A DNA stretch of 64,000 bases, from assembly GCF_000153705.1 (NCBI RefSeq), contig NZ_DS022272.1, forward strand, positions 1,681,839 through 1,745,838, given 5' to 3'. Of the stretch, positions 27,401-35,861 are shown piece after piece; position 1 is the stretch's first letter; every line of letters starts with the position of its first letter. This DNA is from Fulvimarina pelagi HTCC2506 (GTDB lineage: Bacteria; Pseudomonadota; Alphaproteobacteria; Rhizobiales; Rhizobiaceae). The position numbers and the translations under genes are program-made. The notes below the pieces were generated by a model. The model was not told the DNA's origin and did no database searches. It saw only the letters and a list, made by a program, of their open reading frames with translations.

Positions 27401-27553
27401 CTCGCCGCGAAATTCCAGAAACGCGAGACGCCTTTCACCTCGCGCTTCCGGCCCGCCTATGCGGGCGATTTCTCGGGAACATACGATCATCTTGCGCGCG
27501 CTCGCGAATGGGCCGTTGCAGGCGGCGCGACCGAGGGAGCCTCAGACGAATGA
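24404..27553 (+). CDS. addB: AddB subunit of AddAB helicase-nuclease
   Basis: 1049-residue subunit of the AddAB enzyme that resects double-strand DNA ends for RecA loading, the alphaproteobacterial counterpart of RecBCD. The N-terminal two-thirds is the degenerate helicase fold with motifs such as LIYVPTRRAARSLAFAFQ near 45 and ILGGLNEGTWPAG near 645. The C-terminal RecB-type nuclease domain shows RGSLYHAILSDF near 805 and the catalytic GKADRIDV...IEIIDFKTG (Asp and Lys of the PD-(D/E)xK site) near 905-925. There is no Walker A, as expected for alphaproteobacterial AddB. The stop overlaps the addA start (ATGA). Confidence 0.95.
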   Translation: MRANIFSIPLRCPFLPTLAASLLDGHLDVGYRYDGDPLSLADTLIYVPTRRAARSLAFAFQARLGDGAAILPQIRPIGEGDEAELLHGVDSPMAFEPVIGELERRLELARLVRRWRSMTRQAELKALFGSDDAVLPASAADALYLAADLGTLLDEIETEGVPFSQLGQLAPEELAEWWRLTLTFLTIVTQHWPEQLKADGRISEARAKNDWLKNEADRLRDHPPTGPVILAGSTATAPQTIALMRVVANMEKGAVVLPGLDLLLDQAAFSMIDRTLAIASPGHPQYGLKRILDGILIDRDSVGVLESDKHLIARERFLSEALRPAETTEHWSKSGSANGEDALDGLTLIEATEPREEALAIACAMRDALSDSKATCALITPDRNLARRVVIELERFGIRANDSAGRPLKSTAPGTLVLTLLSVAFTPGDPIPLLALLKHPLVRLGMTSAEARRAARAIELIALRGSVEIADAAKLSEIVDRRLLGSARPVDDEAAAEVTKQDRIRLSRPAQLVSKEDRELARRFAQAFEASISPLIALRGEATRELADYTAVLTEVLETLCRDENGYPRELYAEEPGHALKDFLSSLVASPRTGFDFPATELEDVVDALMASVTVRPRGGLSARAFVWGTLEARLQSVDTAILGGLNEGTWPAGAKNGAFLSRMMRRDIALDPPERRIGLAAHDFWMAMGARRVILTRSTKQDGAPTIASRWLQRIAALAGPERTGDLKRRGIVYLHAARRLEESSRTAIAARPEPKPPVEKRPRRYSVTEVETLIRDPYAIHATKILQLEPLDPLMRSPAAAERGSLYHAILSDFVQNGLDPMADAALDQLLEIARDRFDKEQLPAEIEAFWWPRMEAIASGYLDWERGRNADVAVRHAEIKGSITVTGIDVELVGKADRIDVMRDGSIEIIDFKTGTAPSVAQARSLLAPQMPLEGGMALRGGFEDVKDADRIHDLTYVRLREHEVYPEGLAKPATKTAEAVDPMDLSVKAITKFESLAAKFQKRETPFTSRFRPAYAGDFSGTYDHLARAREWAVAGGATEGASDE

Positions 27554-30500
27554 GCAGCTTCGCCGTCAGCGCCTACACCGCCGAGCAGCAGCGCATCGCC
27601 GCCGATCCTAACCTCTCGGTCTTCGTTTCGGCCAATGCCGGCGCCGGCAAAACGCATGTCCTCACCGAGCGCGTCATCCGGCTTCTGCTCGCCGGCTTCG
27701 ATCCCTCGAAAATCCTCTGCCTCACCTTCACCAAGGCCGCCGCTGCGGAGATGTCGAACCGCGTCTTCGCCCGCCTCGGCGCCTGGGCGGTGATGGATGG
27801 CGAAAAGCTCGCCGACGAGATCGCAAAGCTCGAAGGCCATACCCCAAAACCTGAGCGCATCGATCAGGCCCGCCAGCTCTTCGCCCGCGCGCTGGAAACG
27901 CCGGGCGGGCTGAAAATTCAAACGATCCACGCCTTCTGTGAGGCGATCCTCCACCAGTTCCCGCTTGAAGCCAATGTTGCCGGCCATTTCGAGGTTCTGG
28001 ACGATGGCGAAAGCCGCCTCATGCTGGGCGAGGTCCGACGCCGGCTCGTCACTGGCGCGGCGGCACTCGCGGCCGGTCGAGAAGCAGCCGACGAACTGCG
28101 CGAAGCTTTCGCCGAAGCCCTCGCCATCGGCGGGGAATTCGGGTTTGATGGGCTCCTCACCGAGATCGTCCAGAAACGCGACGATATCCGCCGCCATATC
28201 GAAGGCTGTGGCGGGCTCGAAGGCGCAATCGCTTTTCTGGCCGATGCGCTTGGCATTGATCCGAACACGGACGAGGCAGCGATCATCTCCGTCCTGGGTC
28301 CCATCCCCGGCTTGGACCCGAGCACTTGCGAGATCGTCCGGCACCTCGCCGAGCGCAGCGACAAGAAGACCGATCAGCGCCTCGCCGAATCGCTGCCGGA
28401 CCTCGCCGCCGCGGCCGATCCGCTTGAACGCCTCGCCCTTCTCAAGCAGATCGTCATGACGCAGGCCGGCGGCCGCCGCGCCTCTGTCGCGACCAAGGTG
28501 GTGACCGGCGAACTGCCCGATCTCGACGAGCGGGTCGCGGAGGCGCAGGAATATGTGGAAACCGCGGAGGACCGCCTCGCAGCCTTGAAACTTTTCCGCG
28601 CCTCGCGCGCCGCGCTCGTCATCGCCGATGCGCTGGAGCGCGACTACGCCCTCTTGAAACGACGCCGAGGCCGGCTCGACTTCACCGATCTCATCGCCCG
28701 CACCGCCGACCTCCTCACGCGGTCGGAAGCCGCTTCCTGGGTCCACTACAAGCTCGATCAAGGCATAGACCACATCCTCATCGACGAGGCACAGGATACC
28801 AGCCCGCGCCAGTGGCAGGTGATGCGCCAGCTCGTCGACGAGTTCTTCGTCGGCCGCTCAACCCACAACCGGACCCGTACGGTCTTCGCGGTTGGCGACG
28901 AGAAACAGTCGATCTACTCCTTCCAGGGCGCCTCGCCGCACATGTTCGATCTCGAACGGCGCGTCGTGAAAGCGAAAGCCGACGAGGCCGGACTAAAATT
29001 CACGCCGGTCTCGCTCAACCAGTCATTCCGCACCCTGGAAACCGTTCTCGGCGCGGTTGATCAGGTCTTCGAGGCGCCCGAGAATCGCAGGGGTTTGTCG
29101 ACGGGCGGTGAGCGGCCAACCCACACCTCGGCGCGTCAGGACGGCGAAGGCCTCGTCGAGATTTGGCCGACCATCCGGGCCGAAAGCACGGTCGAACCCG
29201 ATAACTGGCTCGATCCAATGGACGAGGAACCGAAATCCTCCCCCGCCTATCGCCTTGCCCAGCGCATCGCCGACCAGATCGCGGAATGGCTCGGCGATCC
29301 TATCGTCGAGAAAGGCCGCATCCGTCCGCTCGATCCTGGCGACGTCATGATCCTCGTGCGCAAGCGCACCAACTTCATTCCGGCCATGGCCGCAGCTCTG
29401 CGCGAGCGTGGAATCTCCGTCGCCGGCGCCGACCGGCTGACCATCACCGAACACATCGCCGTCCAGGACCTCATCGCGCTCGGCCGGGTCGCGGCGAATT
29501 TCGAGGACGACCTTTCGCTCGCCGCCCTTCTGAAGAGCCCGCTTTTCGAGTTCACCGACGACGAACTGATGGCCCTCGCTCTCTCACGGGGTCCTCTTGA
29601 ACATCTATCCGCTGGCCTCCGCAAGCTCGGCGGCGAAGAAGGTCCGGGACGTGTTCCAGACTGGTTTCCGGACGGCGAGCCCGCCGCACGCCTGCTCGAA
29701 AAGGCGCATCACGCGATCGAACGCCTCGACGAGCTTCGAAACCGCACCGGCTTCGAGTCCGTCTTTACCTTCTACGCACGCATTCTTGGCCCGGAGGGTG
29801 GCCGGTCGAAGCTGATGGCACGGCTCGGACGTGACACGGCCGACGTCATCGATGCCTTCCTCGATCTTGCACTTTCGGAAGACACGGCCGGTGTCTCCGG
29901 TCTCGACGCGTTCCTGAGCGATCTCGAAGCCGCGCCGCCCGAGATCAAACGTGAGATGGAAGGCGGTCGAGGCGAGGTACGGATCATGACGACCCACGCA
30001 TCAAAGGGCCTGGAGGCACCCGTCGTCTTCCTCGTCGATCCGGGTTCCGCCCCGTTCCATGGCTCGCATGGCTCACGCCTGATGCGCTGGGAGGAGATGC
30101 CCCGCCTCCTCGCCGATCAGGCCCCGGGCTTCCTCTGGCGCGCCGCGAAGGAGGTTGAGAATTCGGCTATCGCGGCCTTGCGCGAAATCGAAAAGCAACG
30201 TGCGGAAGAGGAATATCGCCGCCTCCTCTATGTCGGCATGACGCGCGCCGCCGAACGGCTCGTCATCTGCGGCATGGCAGGCACCCGTGGCCCCAGCGAA
30301 GAGGCCTGGCGCGAAAAGGTCGAGTCGGCCCTGAAACCGCATGCCGAGGAAATCACCGATATGGCCGGCGACCCGGTGTGCTGGCGGATCGGAAGCCGTC
30401 GAATGGGAAAGCCGGAAACAGAGCGGCCGGATGCGGCTAACCTCGCCGTTCGCGCACTCGACCTGTCGAGACTCGAAGAAGAGGTCGCTCCGCCGCGGCC

Positions 30501-31185
30501 GCTGACACCCTCTTCCGCCGGCGCCGCTTTCGAGGCGGACGAACTGGAATCCAGCGTGCTCGAAGAGCAGAACACAGCTGAAACGGCTTATGCCTCTCCG
30601 GTCCTCGGCACCGCCGCGACGCCCTCGCTCGGCATCCAGCGCGGTCTCGTTGTCCACCGGCTTCTGCAGCATTTGCCGACGCTCGCGTCCGAAGAGCGCG
30701 AGCGAGCGGCTGAAGCCTATGTGCGGCGCGCCCTCCCCCAGGTCGGCGACACGCATCGCAAACAGCTTCTCGCTTCAGTTCAACGCCTGATGGACGATCC
30801 GGCCTACGCTGCGATTTTTGCCGAAGGCAGCCGCGCGGAGGTCGCGATCGCCGGGACGGTCCGCATCGGCCGGACGAACTACGCCGTCAACGGCACGATC
30901 GACAGGCTGGTGGTTACCGATAGGGATGTCCTCATCGTCGATTACAAGACGAACCGTCCGCCCCCCCAGACGCTGGCCGAAGTGCCGAAGGATTATGTCC
31001 GCCAGCTTGCCATCTATCGTGCACTCGTCATGCAGCTCTATCCCCATCGCCCGGTGCGGACCGCCCTTCTCTTTACCGAAGGTCCGCATTTCATCGCGCT
31101 CGACGAAGCCATGATGGAGGGCGCACTCGGCAATATGGAAAACGGTTCTCCACCGCAGCTGAAACAGGGCATGTCGTCCGCTTGA
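27550..31185 (+). CDS. addA: AddA helicase-nuclease subunit
   Basis: 1211-residue UvrD/Rep-type 3'-5' helicase with a C-terminal RecB-like nuclease. Walker A SANAGAGKTHV is near 28-38; motif Ia LTFTKAAAAEMSNRV near 60; motif II LIDEAQDTSPRQW near 410; motif III GDEKQSIYSFQGA near 450; motif V IMTTHASKGLEAPVVF near 810; and the nuclease site VLIVDYKTNRPPP near 1130. The start overlaps the addB stop as ATGA, so the upstream frame to 27508 is not used. trxA follows 56 bases later with what looks like its own heat-shock promoter over the addA stop. Confidence 0.96.
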   Translation: MSSFAVSAYTAEQQRIAADPNLSVFVSANAGAGKTHVLTERVIRLLLAGFDPSKILCLTFTKAAAAEMSNRVFARLGAWAVMDGEKLADEIAKLEGHTPKPERIDQARQLFARALETPGGLKIQTIHAFCEAILHQFPLEANVAGHFEVLDDGESRLMLGEVRRRLVTGAAALAAGREAADELREAFAEALAIGGEFGFDGLLTEIVQKRDDIRRHIEGCGGLEGAIAFLADALGIDPNTDEAAIISVLGPIPGLDPSTCEIVRHLAERSDKKTDQRLAESLPDLAAAADPLERLALLKQIVMTQAGGRRASVATKVVTGELPDLDERVAEAQEYVETAEDRLAALKLFRASRAALVIADALERDYALLKRRRGRLDFTDLIARTADLLTRSEAASWVHYKLDQGIDHILIDEAQDTSPRQWQVMRQLVDEFFVGRSTHNRTRTVFAVGDEKQSIYSFQGASPHMFDLERRVVKAKADEAGLKFTPVSLNQSFRTLETVLGAVDQVFEAPENRRGLSTGGERPTHTSARQDGEGLVEIWPTIRAESTVEPDNWLDPMDEEPKSSPAYRLAQRIADQIAEWLGDPIVEKGRIRPLDPGDVMILVRKRTNFIPAMAAALRERGISVAGADRLTITEHIAVQDLIALGRVAANFEDDLSLAALLKSPLFEFTDDELMALALSRGPLEHLSAGLRKLGGEEGPGRVPDWFPDGEPAARLLEKAHHAIERLDELRNRTGFESVFTFYARILGPEGGRSKLMARLGRDTADVIDAFLDLALSEDTAGVSGLDAFLSDLEAAPPEIKREMEGGRGEVRIMTTHASKGLEAPVVFLVDPGSAPFHGSHGSRLMRWEEMPRLLADQAPGFLWRAAKEVENSAIAALREIEKQRAEEEYRRLLYVGMTRAAERLVICGMAGTRGPSEEAWREKVESALKPHAEEITDMAGDPVCWRIGSRRMGKPETERPDAANLAVRALDLSRLEEEVAPPRPLTPSSAGAAFEADELESSVLEEQNTAETAYASPVLGTAATPSLGIQRGLVVHRLLQHLPTLASEERERAAEAYVRRALPQVGDTHRKQLLASVQRLMDDPAYAAIFAEGSRAEVAIAGTVRIGRTNYAVNGTIDRLVVTDRDVLIVDYKTNRPPPQTLAEVPKDYVRQLAIYRALVMQLYPHRPVRTALLFTEGPHFIALDEAMMEGALGNMENGSPPQLKQGMSSA

Positions 31186-31209
31186 ATCCATCTTCCCCAG
31201 CGTCTACCT
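31181..31209 (+). promoter_or_regulatory. RpoH-type (sigma-32) promoter of trxA
   Basis: CTTGAA (31181-31186), exactly 17 bases, then CTACCT (31204-31209) matches the alphaproteobacterial RpoH consensus CTTGAA-N17-CCATNT well at -35 and partly at -10. It overlaps the addA stop and predicts a 5' leader of about 26 bases before the trxA ATG. Confidence 0.5.
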
Positions 31210-31241
31210 GTCAGCCGACAGCGAACTGATTGGAGCCCCCC

Positions 31242-31559
31242 ATGGCCACGAAGACCGTTACCAAAGATACCTTCCAGAACGACGTCCTCGGCGCGTCGAA
31301 GCCCGTCGTCGTCGATTTCTGGGCAGAGTGGTGCGGCCCTTGCAAGATGATCGCGCCAAGCCTCGAAGAGATTTCGGAAGAAAACAGCAATGTCGAGATC
31401 GCCAAGGTTAACATCGACGAAAACCAGGAACTCGCCGTACAGTTCGGCATCCGATCGATCCCGACGCTGATGATGTTCAAGGACGGGCAGCACGTCGATA
31501 CGCTGATGGGCGCGCAGTCGAAGTCGAAATTGGCCTCTTGGATCGATAGCGCGAAGTAA
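31242..31559 (+). CDS. trxA: Thioredoxin
   Basis: 105-residue general disulphide reductase of the cytosol, recycled by thioredoxin reductase. The active site is the standard WCGPC (near residues 30-34) in the [17 protein letters not shown] segment, with the cis-proline in SIPTLMMF near 75. ATG at 31242 is preceded by GGAG six bases upstream; the in-frame codon at 31230 is not needed. The addA-trxA adjacency is common in Hyphomicrobiales. A strong terminator follows. Confidence 0.97.
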   Translation: MATKTVTKDTFQNDVLGASKPVVVDFWAEWCGPCKMIAPSLEEISEENSNVEIAKVNIDENQELAVQFGIRSIPTLMMFKDGQHVDTLMGAQSKSKLASWIDSAK

Positions 31560-31590
31560 GCCTTCCGGCGACACGAAGCTGCACATTCTG

Positions 31591-31620
31591 AGCCCGGTGG
31601 CCCTGCCTGCCGGGCTTTTT
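31591..31620 (+). terminator. Intrinsic terminator after trxA
   Basis: Seven-bp GC-rich stem AGCCCGG/CCGGGCT (31591-31597 with 31610-31616) and a run of five T. It ends the addB-addA-trxA transcript. Confidence 0.85.
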
Positions 31621-31811
31621 CATGTCGCGATCAAGAGGAAGTCGATGCAGCGATATGCGAGTCTGAAGGCACTGCGGGCCTGATAAGTTCTAGATCTCGA
31701 AAAGGCCGGTCGCTTGCTCTCGGCCCGTAATCACCATCGAGGGTATGGCCTCGGCCTTGTTCGGGTCATCGGCCGTTCCGGCTAGAGTTCCGTGGCCGGT
31801 TGCGGCACTGA

Positions 31812-31907
31812 TCAGCCCGATATCAGAGCTACGGAGACGACCGCAGCCCACGAAATGAGCGCGGCGGCGAGAATGGCGTTCTCGGCGAAACGATAGTTCA
31901 TCAACAT
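31812..31907 (-). CDS. Possible 31-residue small membrane protein
   Basis: A short frame MLMNYRFAENAIL... with a single hydrophobic helix (ILAAALISWAAVVSVALISG) to its C-terminus. AAAGGA lies four bases before the ATG at 31907. The larger frame to 32096 looks non-coding. The 31560-32112 stretch holds no other gene I can support. Single-helix microproteins of this kind exist, but nothing here proves expression. Confidence 0.3.
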   Translation of the reverse strand: MLMNYRFAENAILAAALISWAAVVSVALISG

Positions 31908-32112
31908 GGCGTCCTTTCCCGCACCGTCCTCATCGGTGCCGTGCCGCATCACGTTTAAGAGATATCCTACGACCTCGGCTTCGCAACAGTTTGTTCGCCG
32001 CAGGCTTACTGATCGGCTGACGGAAAAGTCGAAAATTCTTTCAAAAGCAGGGCTTTCGCGCGCCCTCCGCCAATCTGGGCGAAAAATGGACAACATATCA
32101 CATTCGCGTGAT

Positions 32113-32784
32113 TTATCTGAAGAGCGTGGAAAGTTGGCTCAGGAGATCAAGGCGATGGGTCGGATCGAGCGACTCGATCGAAAGTGTCGTGTAGCCGCCC
32201 CTCAATGCCGCGACCGCCATGCCGGCCGCCTTGGCCGCTGTCACGTCGTTCTCGCTGTCGCCGACGAAGAGGCAATTGGCAATTTCGACCTCCAGCTCTC
32301 GGGCCGCGTGAAGCAGGAGATCAGGCGCAGGTTTCTTCGCCGGCCCCGCGTCGCCGCCGACAACGAGATTGAAATGCCGCGCAATCGCGAAGTGCTCGAG
32401 AATCGAAAGCGCTGGCGCTTTCGGCTTGTTCGTCACCAGCGCCGTCTTCGCGCCATGGGCGCGGCTGGCTTGCAGCGCCTCCGCAGCCCCGGGGAGCAGC
32501 GTCGTCAGCCGGGTCGCACGCGGCTCGTAGAGTGCCACGAAGCGTTCGACGAGGGCCGCCCGTTCGCGTTCGGCCAGCACATGCTCGCGGCGCGCCAGTG
32601 CCCGCTCGACGAGCAGCGCGACGCCACCACCGACCATAGTGCGGACCTCACTGAGCTCGAACGGCGCGACAGATCGCTCCGCCATAGCCTCGTTCAGCGC
32701 CTCGCGGATGTCCGGCGCTGAGTCGACCAACGTCCCGTCGAGGTCGAAAAGAACAGCCTTCGGCCAGCCGTCCGCCTGCGTCAC
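32113..32784 (-). CDS. gph: HAD hydrolase, phosphoglycolate phosphatase-like
   Basis: 223-residue HAD-superfamily phosphatase of the Gph/PGPase group, which removes 2-phosphoglycolate arising from DNA repair. Motif I FDLDGTLVDSAPDI is at residues ~13-26, motif II ALVTNKP near 114, motif III Lys in AKKPAPDLL near 148, motif IV FVGDSENDVTAAKAA near 166-180. The cap domain follows motif I, as in type I HADs. It starts with a GTG at 32784 whose GTGA overlaps the redoxin stop, so translation is coupled to the gene in front. Exact substrate is inferred. Confidence 0.85.
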   Translation of the reverse strand: MTQADGWPKAVLFDLDGTLVDSAPDIREALNEAMAERSVAPFELSEVRTMVGGGVALLVERALARREHVLAERERAALVERFVALYEPRATRLTTLLPGAAEALQASRAHGAKTALVTNKPKAPALSILEHFAIARHFNLVVGGDAGPAKKPAPDLLLHAARELEVEIANCLFVGDSENDVTAAKAAGMAVAALRGGYTTLSIESLDPTHRLDLLSQLSTLFR

Positions 32785-33338
32785 GCAGCTTGCTTCCACT
32801 TGATTGAGCAGCCCATCGACGGCACCTGCTCCCGCGGCGCCTCTCCGGTCGACGCGACCTGCTTCATCGCTTCAAAGAGCTCGCGCCGCTCGTCGCCGGT
32901 CGGCTTCTTCGCACCCGCCGCGTCCATCCGGCCACGATATTGCAGTTCGAGATCGCCATTGAAGCCGAAGAAGTCCGGCGTACAGACCGCGCCGTATGTC
33001 TTCGCGACGCGCTGATCGGCATCGTGCAAGTAATGGAACGGGAAATCGTTCTCCTCCGCGAACCGGATCATGTTCTCGAAGGAATCGGCAGGATAGGCCT
33101 CGGCATCGTTCGAGCAGATGGCGACCGTCTCGACGCCGAGCGCCTTTAGATCATGCGCATCGCGCACCAGCCGTTCGGTGATCGCCTTCACATACGGGCA
33201 ATGGTTGCAGATGAAGACGACGACGAGCCCGTTTTCGCCCTTCAGTTCGAACAGCCGATGGCTCGCACCGCCTACACCCGGCAGATCGGCATCGACGGCC
33301 TTCCAGCCAAAATCGCAGACGGGCGGTTGAGCAACCAT
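32781..33338 (-). CDS. Thioredoxin-fold AhpC/TSA-type redoxin
   Basis: 185-residue thioredoxin-like protein of the redoxin/AhpC-TSA class, with FICNHCPYVKAI (near residue 45) in the position of the active-site loop: a single Cys in CPYV rather than a CxxC pair, as in a widespread group of alphaproteobacterial redoxins of unsettled activity. VVVFICNHCPYV and TPDFFGFN match the group. No signal peptide. ATG at 33338 has GGAGAG five bases upstream. Coupled to gph by a four-base overlap. Confidence 0.8.
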   Translation of the reverse strand: MVAQPPVCDFGWKAVDADLPGVGGASHRLFELKGENGLVVVFICNHCPYVKAITERLVRDAHDLKALGVETVAICSNDAEAYPADSFENMIRFAEENDFPFHYLHDADQRVAKTYGAVCTPDFFGFNGDLELQYRGRMDAAGAKKPTGDERRELFEAMKQVASTGEAPREQVPSMGCSIKWKQAA

Positions 33339-33407
33339 CAAGTCTCTCCAACATCTATTAATGTGCGCCCGCGAGATATGAGCCCGGCGCGCAAAAGAAA
33401 AGCCGCC

Positions 33408-33923
33408 TCAGCCTTCGACCGGTCCGTCGAACATTGCGAGCGTGATCCATTCGGCAGCCAGCGCCGGCTTCACGGAACCCTCGATGGCGATTTCGGCGTT
33501 CCACGCGGTCTGAAGGCTGACCGCGCGCTCTTTGAGCCCGGTCATCCTGAAGATGCCGCGCACCCGGGCGCCGGTCTTCACCGGGCTTAGGAAGCGGACT
33601 TTGTCGAAGCCGAAATTGACGCCCATTTTGGCGCCGGTCACGCCCGGCAGCGCATCGTAGGCGAGCGTCGAAAGCAGTGACAGCGTCAGGAACCCGTGGG
33701 CGATCGTGCCGCCGAACGGGCTCTCGGCTTTCGCGCGCTCGGGGTCCACATGGATGAACTGGTAGTCATGCGTCGCGCCGGCGAAGGAATCGATCATCCT
33801 CTGGTCGACGGTCAGCCAGTCGGATGTGAAGGCGTCGCCGCCGATATAGCTGCGATAGGTATCGAGCGGCACCAGCCGTTCCTTGAGGCGCCGTTCCGTC
33901 TCTTCGACCGATGTCAGGGGCAT
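33408..33923 (-). CDS. MaoC/NodN-like (R)-hydratase family protein
   Basis: 171-residue hot-dog-fold protein of the MaoC dehydratase family, which hydrates trans-2-enoyl-CoA. The active-site hydratase motif is visible as the Asp and His in ATHDYQFIHVDPERA near residues 51-65, followed by IAHGFLTLSLLS. The NodN subfamily is suggested by the TVDQRMIDSFAGATHD opening. ATG at 33923 is preceded by GGA at five bases; the longer frame to 34397 is a shadow of the divergent gene. The neighbouring MDR gene may share its promoter region (33924-34109). Confidence 0.85.
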   Translation of the reverse strand: MPLTSVEETERRLKERLVPLDTYRSYIGGDAFTSDWLTVDQRMIDSFAGATHDYQFIHVDPERAKAESPFGGTIAHGFLTLSLLSTLAYDALPGVTGAKMGVNFGFDKVRFLSPVKTGARVRGIFRMTGLKERAVSLQTAWNAEIAIEGSVKPALAAEWITLAMFDGPVEG

Positions 33924-34109
33924 GGCATTCCGTTTGTTCGGGCGTCGTCTCGCAGGGGCGGGAGGCGCTCCCTGCACCGGGCCGTTATATCGCGGCGCGG
34001 GAAGATTTCGACCCGCATCTCCAGTCTGCCGCGGTTTCGGGCAACGAAATCGACCGCCGCGCCATTCCCCGTCGAACGACGACACAGATACCAAGCATCG
34101 GAGCCCCCC

Positions 34110-35150
34110 ATGACCGATCTGCCCGCCACCATGAAAGCCCTCGTCCTCGAGCATGACGGCTATGCCGATACCATGGAGGGACCGACGCTCGACGACCTCT
34201 CCAAATGGGTCAGCCTGAAGAAGATTGACGTCCCGAAGCCGGGCCCGCGTGGCGTCGTCGTCAAGATGGCCCTCGCCAACGTCAACCCGTCCGACATCCA
34301 CTACATCAAGGGCGAATACGGCAAGCCGCGCGAAAAGGGCATGCCGGCGGGCTTCGAAGGCTGCGGCACGGTTGTCGCGGCGGGCGAGAGGGCGCAAGAA
34401 CTGGTCGGCAAGCGTGTCGCGGTCTCAGCCAGCCAGGGCGGTTCGGGCACCTGGGCCGAATATGCCATGACCGACATGGCAGCCGCCGTCCCCGTCTCCG
34501 ACCAGCTGCGTGACGAGGATGCAAGCGCGCTCTTCGTCAACCCGCTGACGGCCTGGGCGATGGTCGATCTCGTCAAGCAGGCGGGCGCGAAGAGCTTCGT
34601 CATGACCGCGGGGTCCAGCCAGCTCGGCAAACTGATGGCCTCACTCGCGAAGGAACGCGGGCTCCACTCGATCGCCACCGTCCGCCGCGAGGAGCACCGC
34701 TCGCCGCTCGAAGGCCTCGGCGTCGGCACCGTCCTCAACACGGCGCGCGACGACTTCCCGACCATGCTGAAAGAGGCGATGAAGCAGCACGGCCCGAAGA
34801 TCATGCTCGACGCCGTCGGCGACAAGGCTTCGGCCGCGATCTTCGCCGCGATGCCGGCAGGCGCCCGCTGGATCCTCTACGGCAAGATGAGCCCGGACGT
34901 GCCTGACCTACCCAATCTCGGCCAGCTCGTCTTCATGAAGAAGAAGATCGAGGGCTTCTGGCTTTCGGAATGGATGGGCGAGGCCTCGCCCGAAGAGCGG
35001 CAGACCGCCTTTGAGGCCGTCCAGCAGCGCTTCATCGAAGGGAGCTGGAAGACCGACGTGGCCGAAACCCTAGCCCTCGACGAAGCCCCGAAGAGACTTG
35101 CAAAGGCAATGGAAGGTATGAACCGTGGTAAGATCCTGCTGAAGCCATAG
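34110..35150 (+). CDS. Zinc-free MDR oxidoreductase (quinone/enoyl reductase-like)
   Basis: 346-residue medium-chain dehydrogenase/reductase. The N-terminal GroES-like domain (ALANVNPSDIHYIKGEYGK near 55) lacks the Zn-binding Cys/His, the nucleotide-binding domain shows VMTAGSSQLGKLMASLA near 165, and C-terminal KKKIEGFWLSEWM near 285 resembles quinone/enoyl-CoA reductases of the MECR type. The product could be a quinone oxidoreductase or an enoyl reductase; I cannot decide. ATG at 34110 is preceded by GGAG six bases upstream. It is divergent from the MaoC gene; together they could act on CoA thioesters, which is inference. Confidence 0.8.
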   Translation: MTDLPATMKALVLEHDGYADTMEGPTLDDLSKWVSLKKIDVPKPGPRGVVVKMALANVNPSDIHYIKGEYGKPREKGMPAGFEGCGTVVAAGERAQELVGKRVAVSASQGGSGTWAEYAMTDMAAAVPVSDQLRDEDASALFVNPLTAWAMVDLVKQAGAKSFVMTAGSSQLGKLMASLAKERGLHSIATVRREEHRSPLEGLGVGTVLNTARDDFPTMLKEAMKQHGPKIMLDAVGDKASAAIFAAMPAGARWILYGKMSPDVPDLPNLGQLVFMKKKIEGFWLSEWMGEASPEERQTAFEAVQQRFIEGSWKTDVAETLALDEAPKRLAKAMEGMNRGKILLKP

Positions 35151-35225
35151 TGTTTCGAGCATTCCAACCGACCATCGGCGCAAGGGTTTCGCCATTCCCG
35201 CCAAGATTGGTCGTCTCAAACGACA

Positions 35226-35711
35226 TCAAACCTCACGCGTTTCCTTGTCAAAGATCATGTAGTCCAGCGGCAGTTCCGTTGTCGATTTGATGCGCTCCAT
35301 GGCGAACGCAGAGGAAACGTCGCGGATCTCTATCTTCTCGATAAGCCGTTTGTAGAACGCGTCGTAGGCCGAAATATCGGGTACGACGACGCGCAGCAGA
35401 TAGTCCACATCGCCGCTCATGCGGTAAAATTCGATGACCTCCGGAAAAGTCGAGATCACTTCCGAGAAACGTCGCAGCCATTCGGTCGAGTGCGAATTGG
35501 TGCGGATCGAGACAAAGACGGTGACCCGGGTATTCAACTTCTCCGGATCGAGAATCGCGACCCGCCTTTGGATCACACCTTCTTCTTCCAGTTTCTGGAT
35601 CCGCCGCCAGCAGGGCGTGGTCGACAACCCGACGCGCTTGGCGACATCGGCGACCGCCAGCGTCGAATCTGCCTGCAGCAACCTCAGGATCTTTTTGTCG
35701 AGCCGGTCCAT
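35226..35711 (-). CDS. Lrp/AsnC family transcriptional regulator
   Basis: 161-residue leucine-responsive-type DNA-binding regulator. The N-terminal winged HTH is clear (DKKILRLLQADSTLAVADVA then GLSTTPCWRRIQKLEEEGVI, residues 5-50) and the C-terminal RAM/AsnC ligand domain carries VIEFYRMSGDVDYLLRVVVPD near 95-115. It probably responds to an amino acid and acts as an octamer or hexadecamer. GAGG lies five bases before the ATG at 35711. The target is unknown; such genes often regulate their neighbours. Confidence 0.92.
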   Translation of the reverse strand: MDRLDKKILRLLQADSTLAVADVAKRVGLSTTPCWRRIQKLEEEGVIQRRVAILDPEKLNTRVTVFVSIRTNSHSTEWLRRFSEVISTFPEVIEFYRMSGDVDYLLRVVVPDISAYDAFYKRLIEKIEIRDVSSAFAMERIKSTTELPLDYMIFDKETREV

Positions 35712-35861
35712 GCGTGCCTCGTCCCCGATTCAGTCAAGCTGAGCCTAACCCGTTCAATCCCCTTACCGAAGCCTGCCCTGCCGCGATAGGGACCACTGAC
35801 ACGTCTCTTTCTTGAGTAGGCACGCGGTAAGAACGGTAGCCTCGGGCATCTTACTCCACTA

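Noticed and set aside
27487-28773. 428-codon antisense frame over addA
   Set aside because: Reads as the reverse of addA; no ribosome-binding site and no recognisable motif.
31229-31244. Identical GGAGCCCCCCATG start region in trxA and the MDR gene at 34110
   Set aside because: A 13-base match around a GGAG ribosome-binding site is likely to be chance or a common start context, not a shared element.
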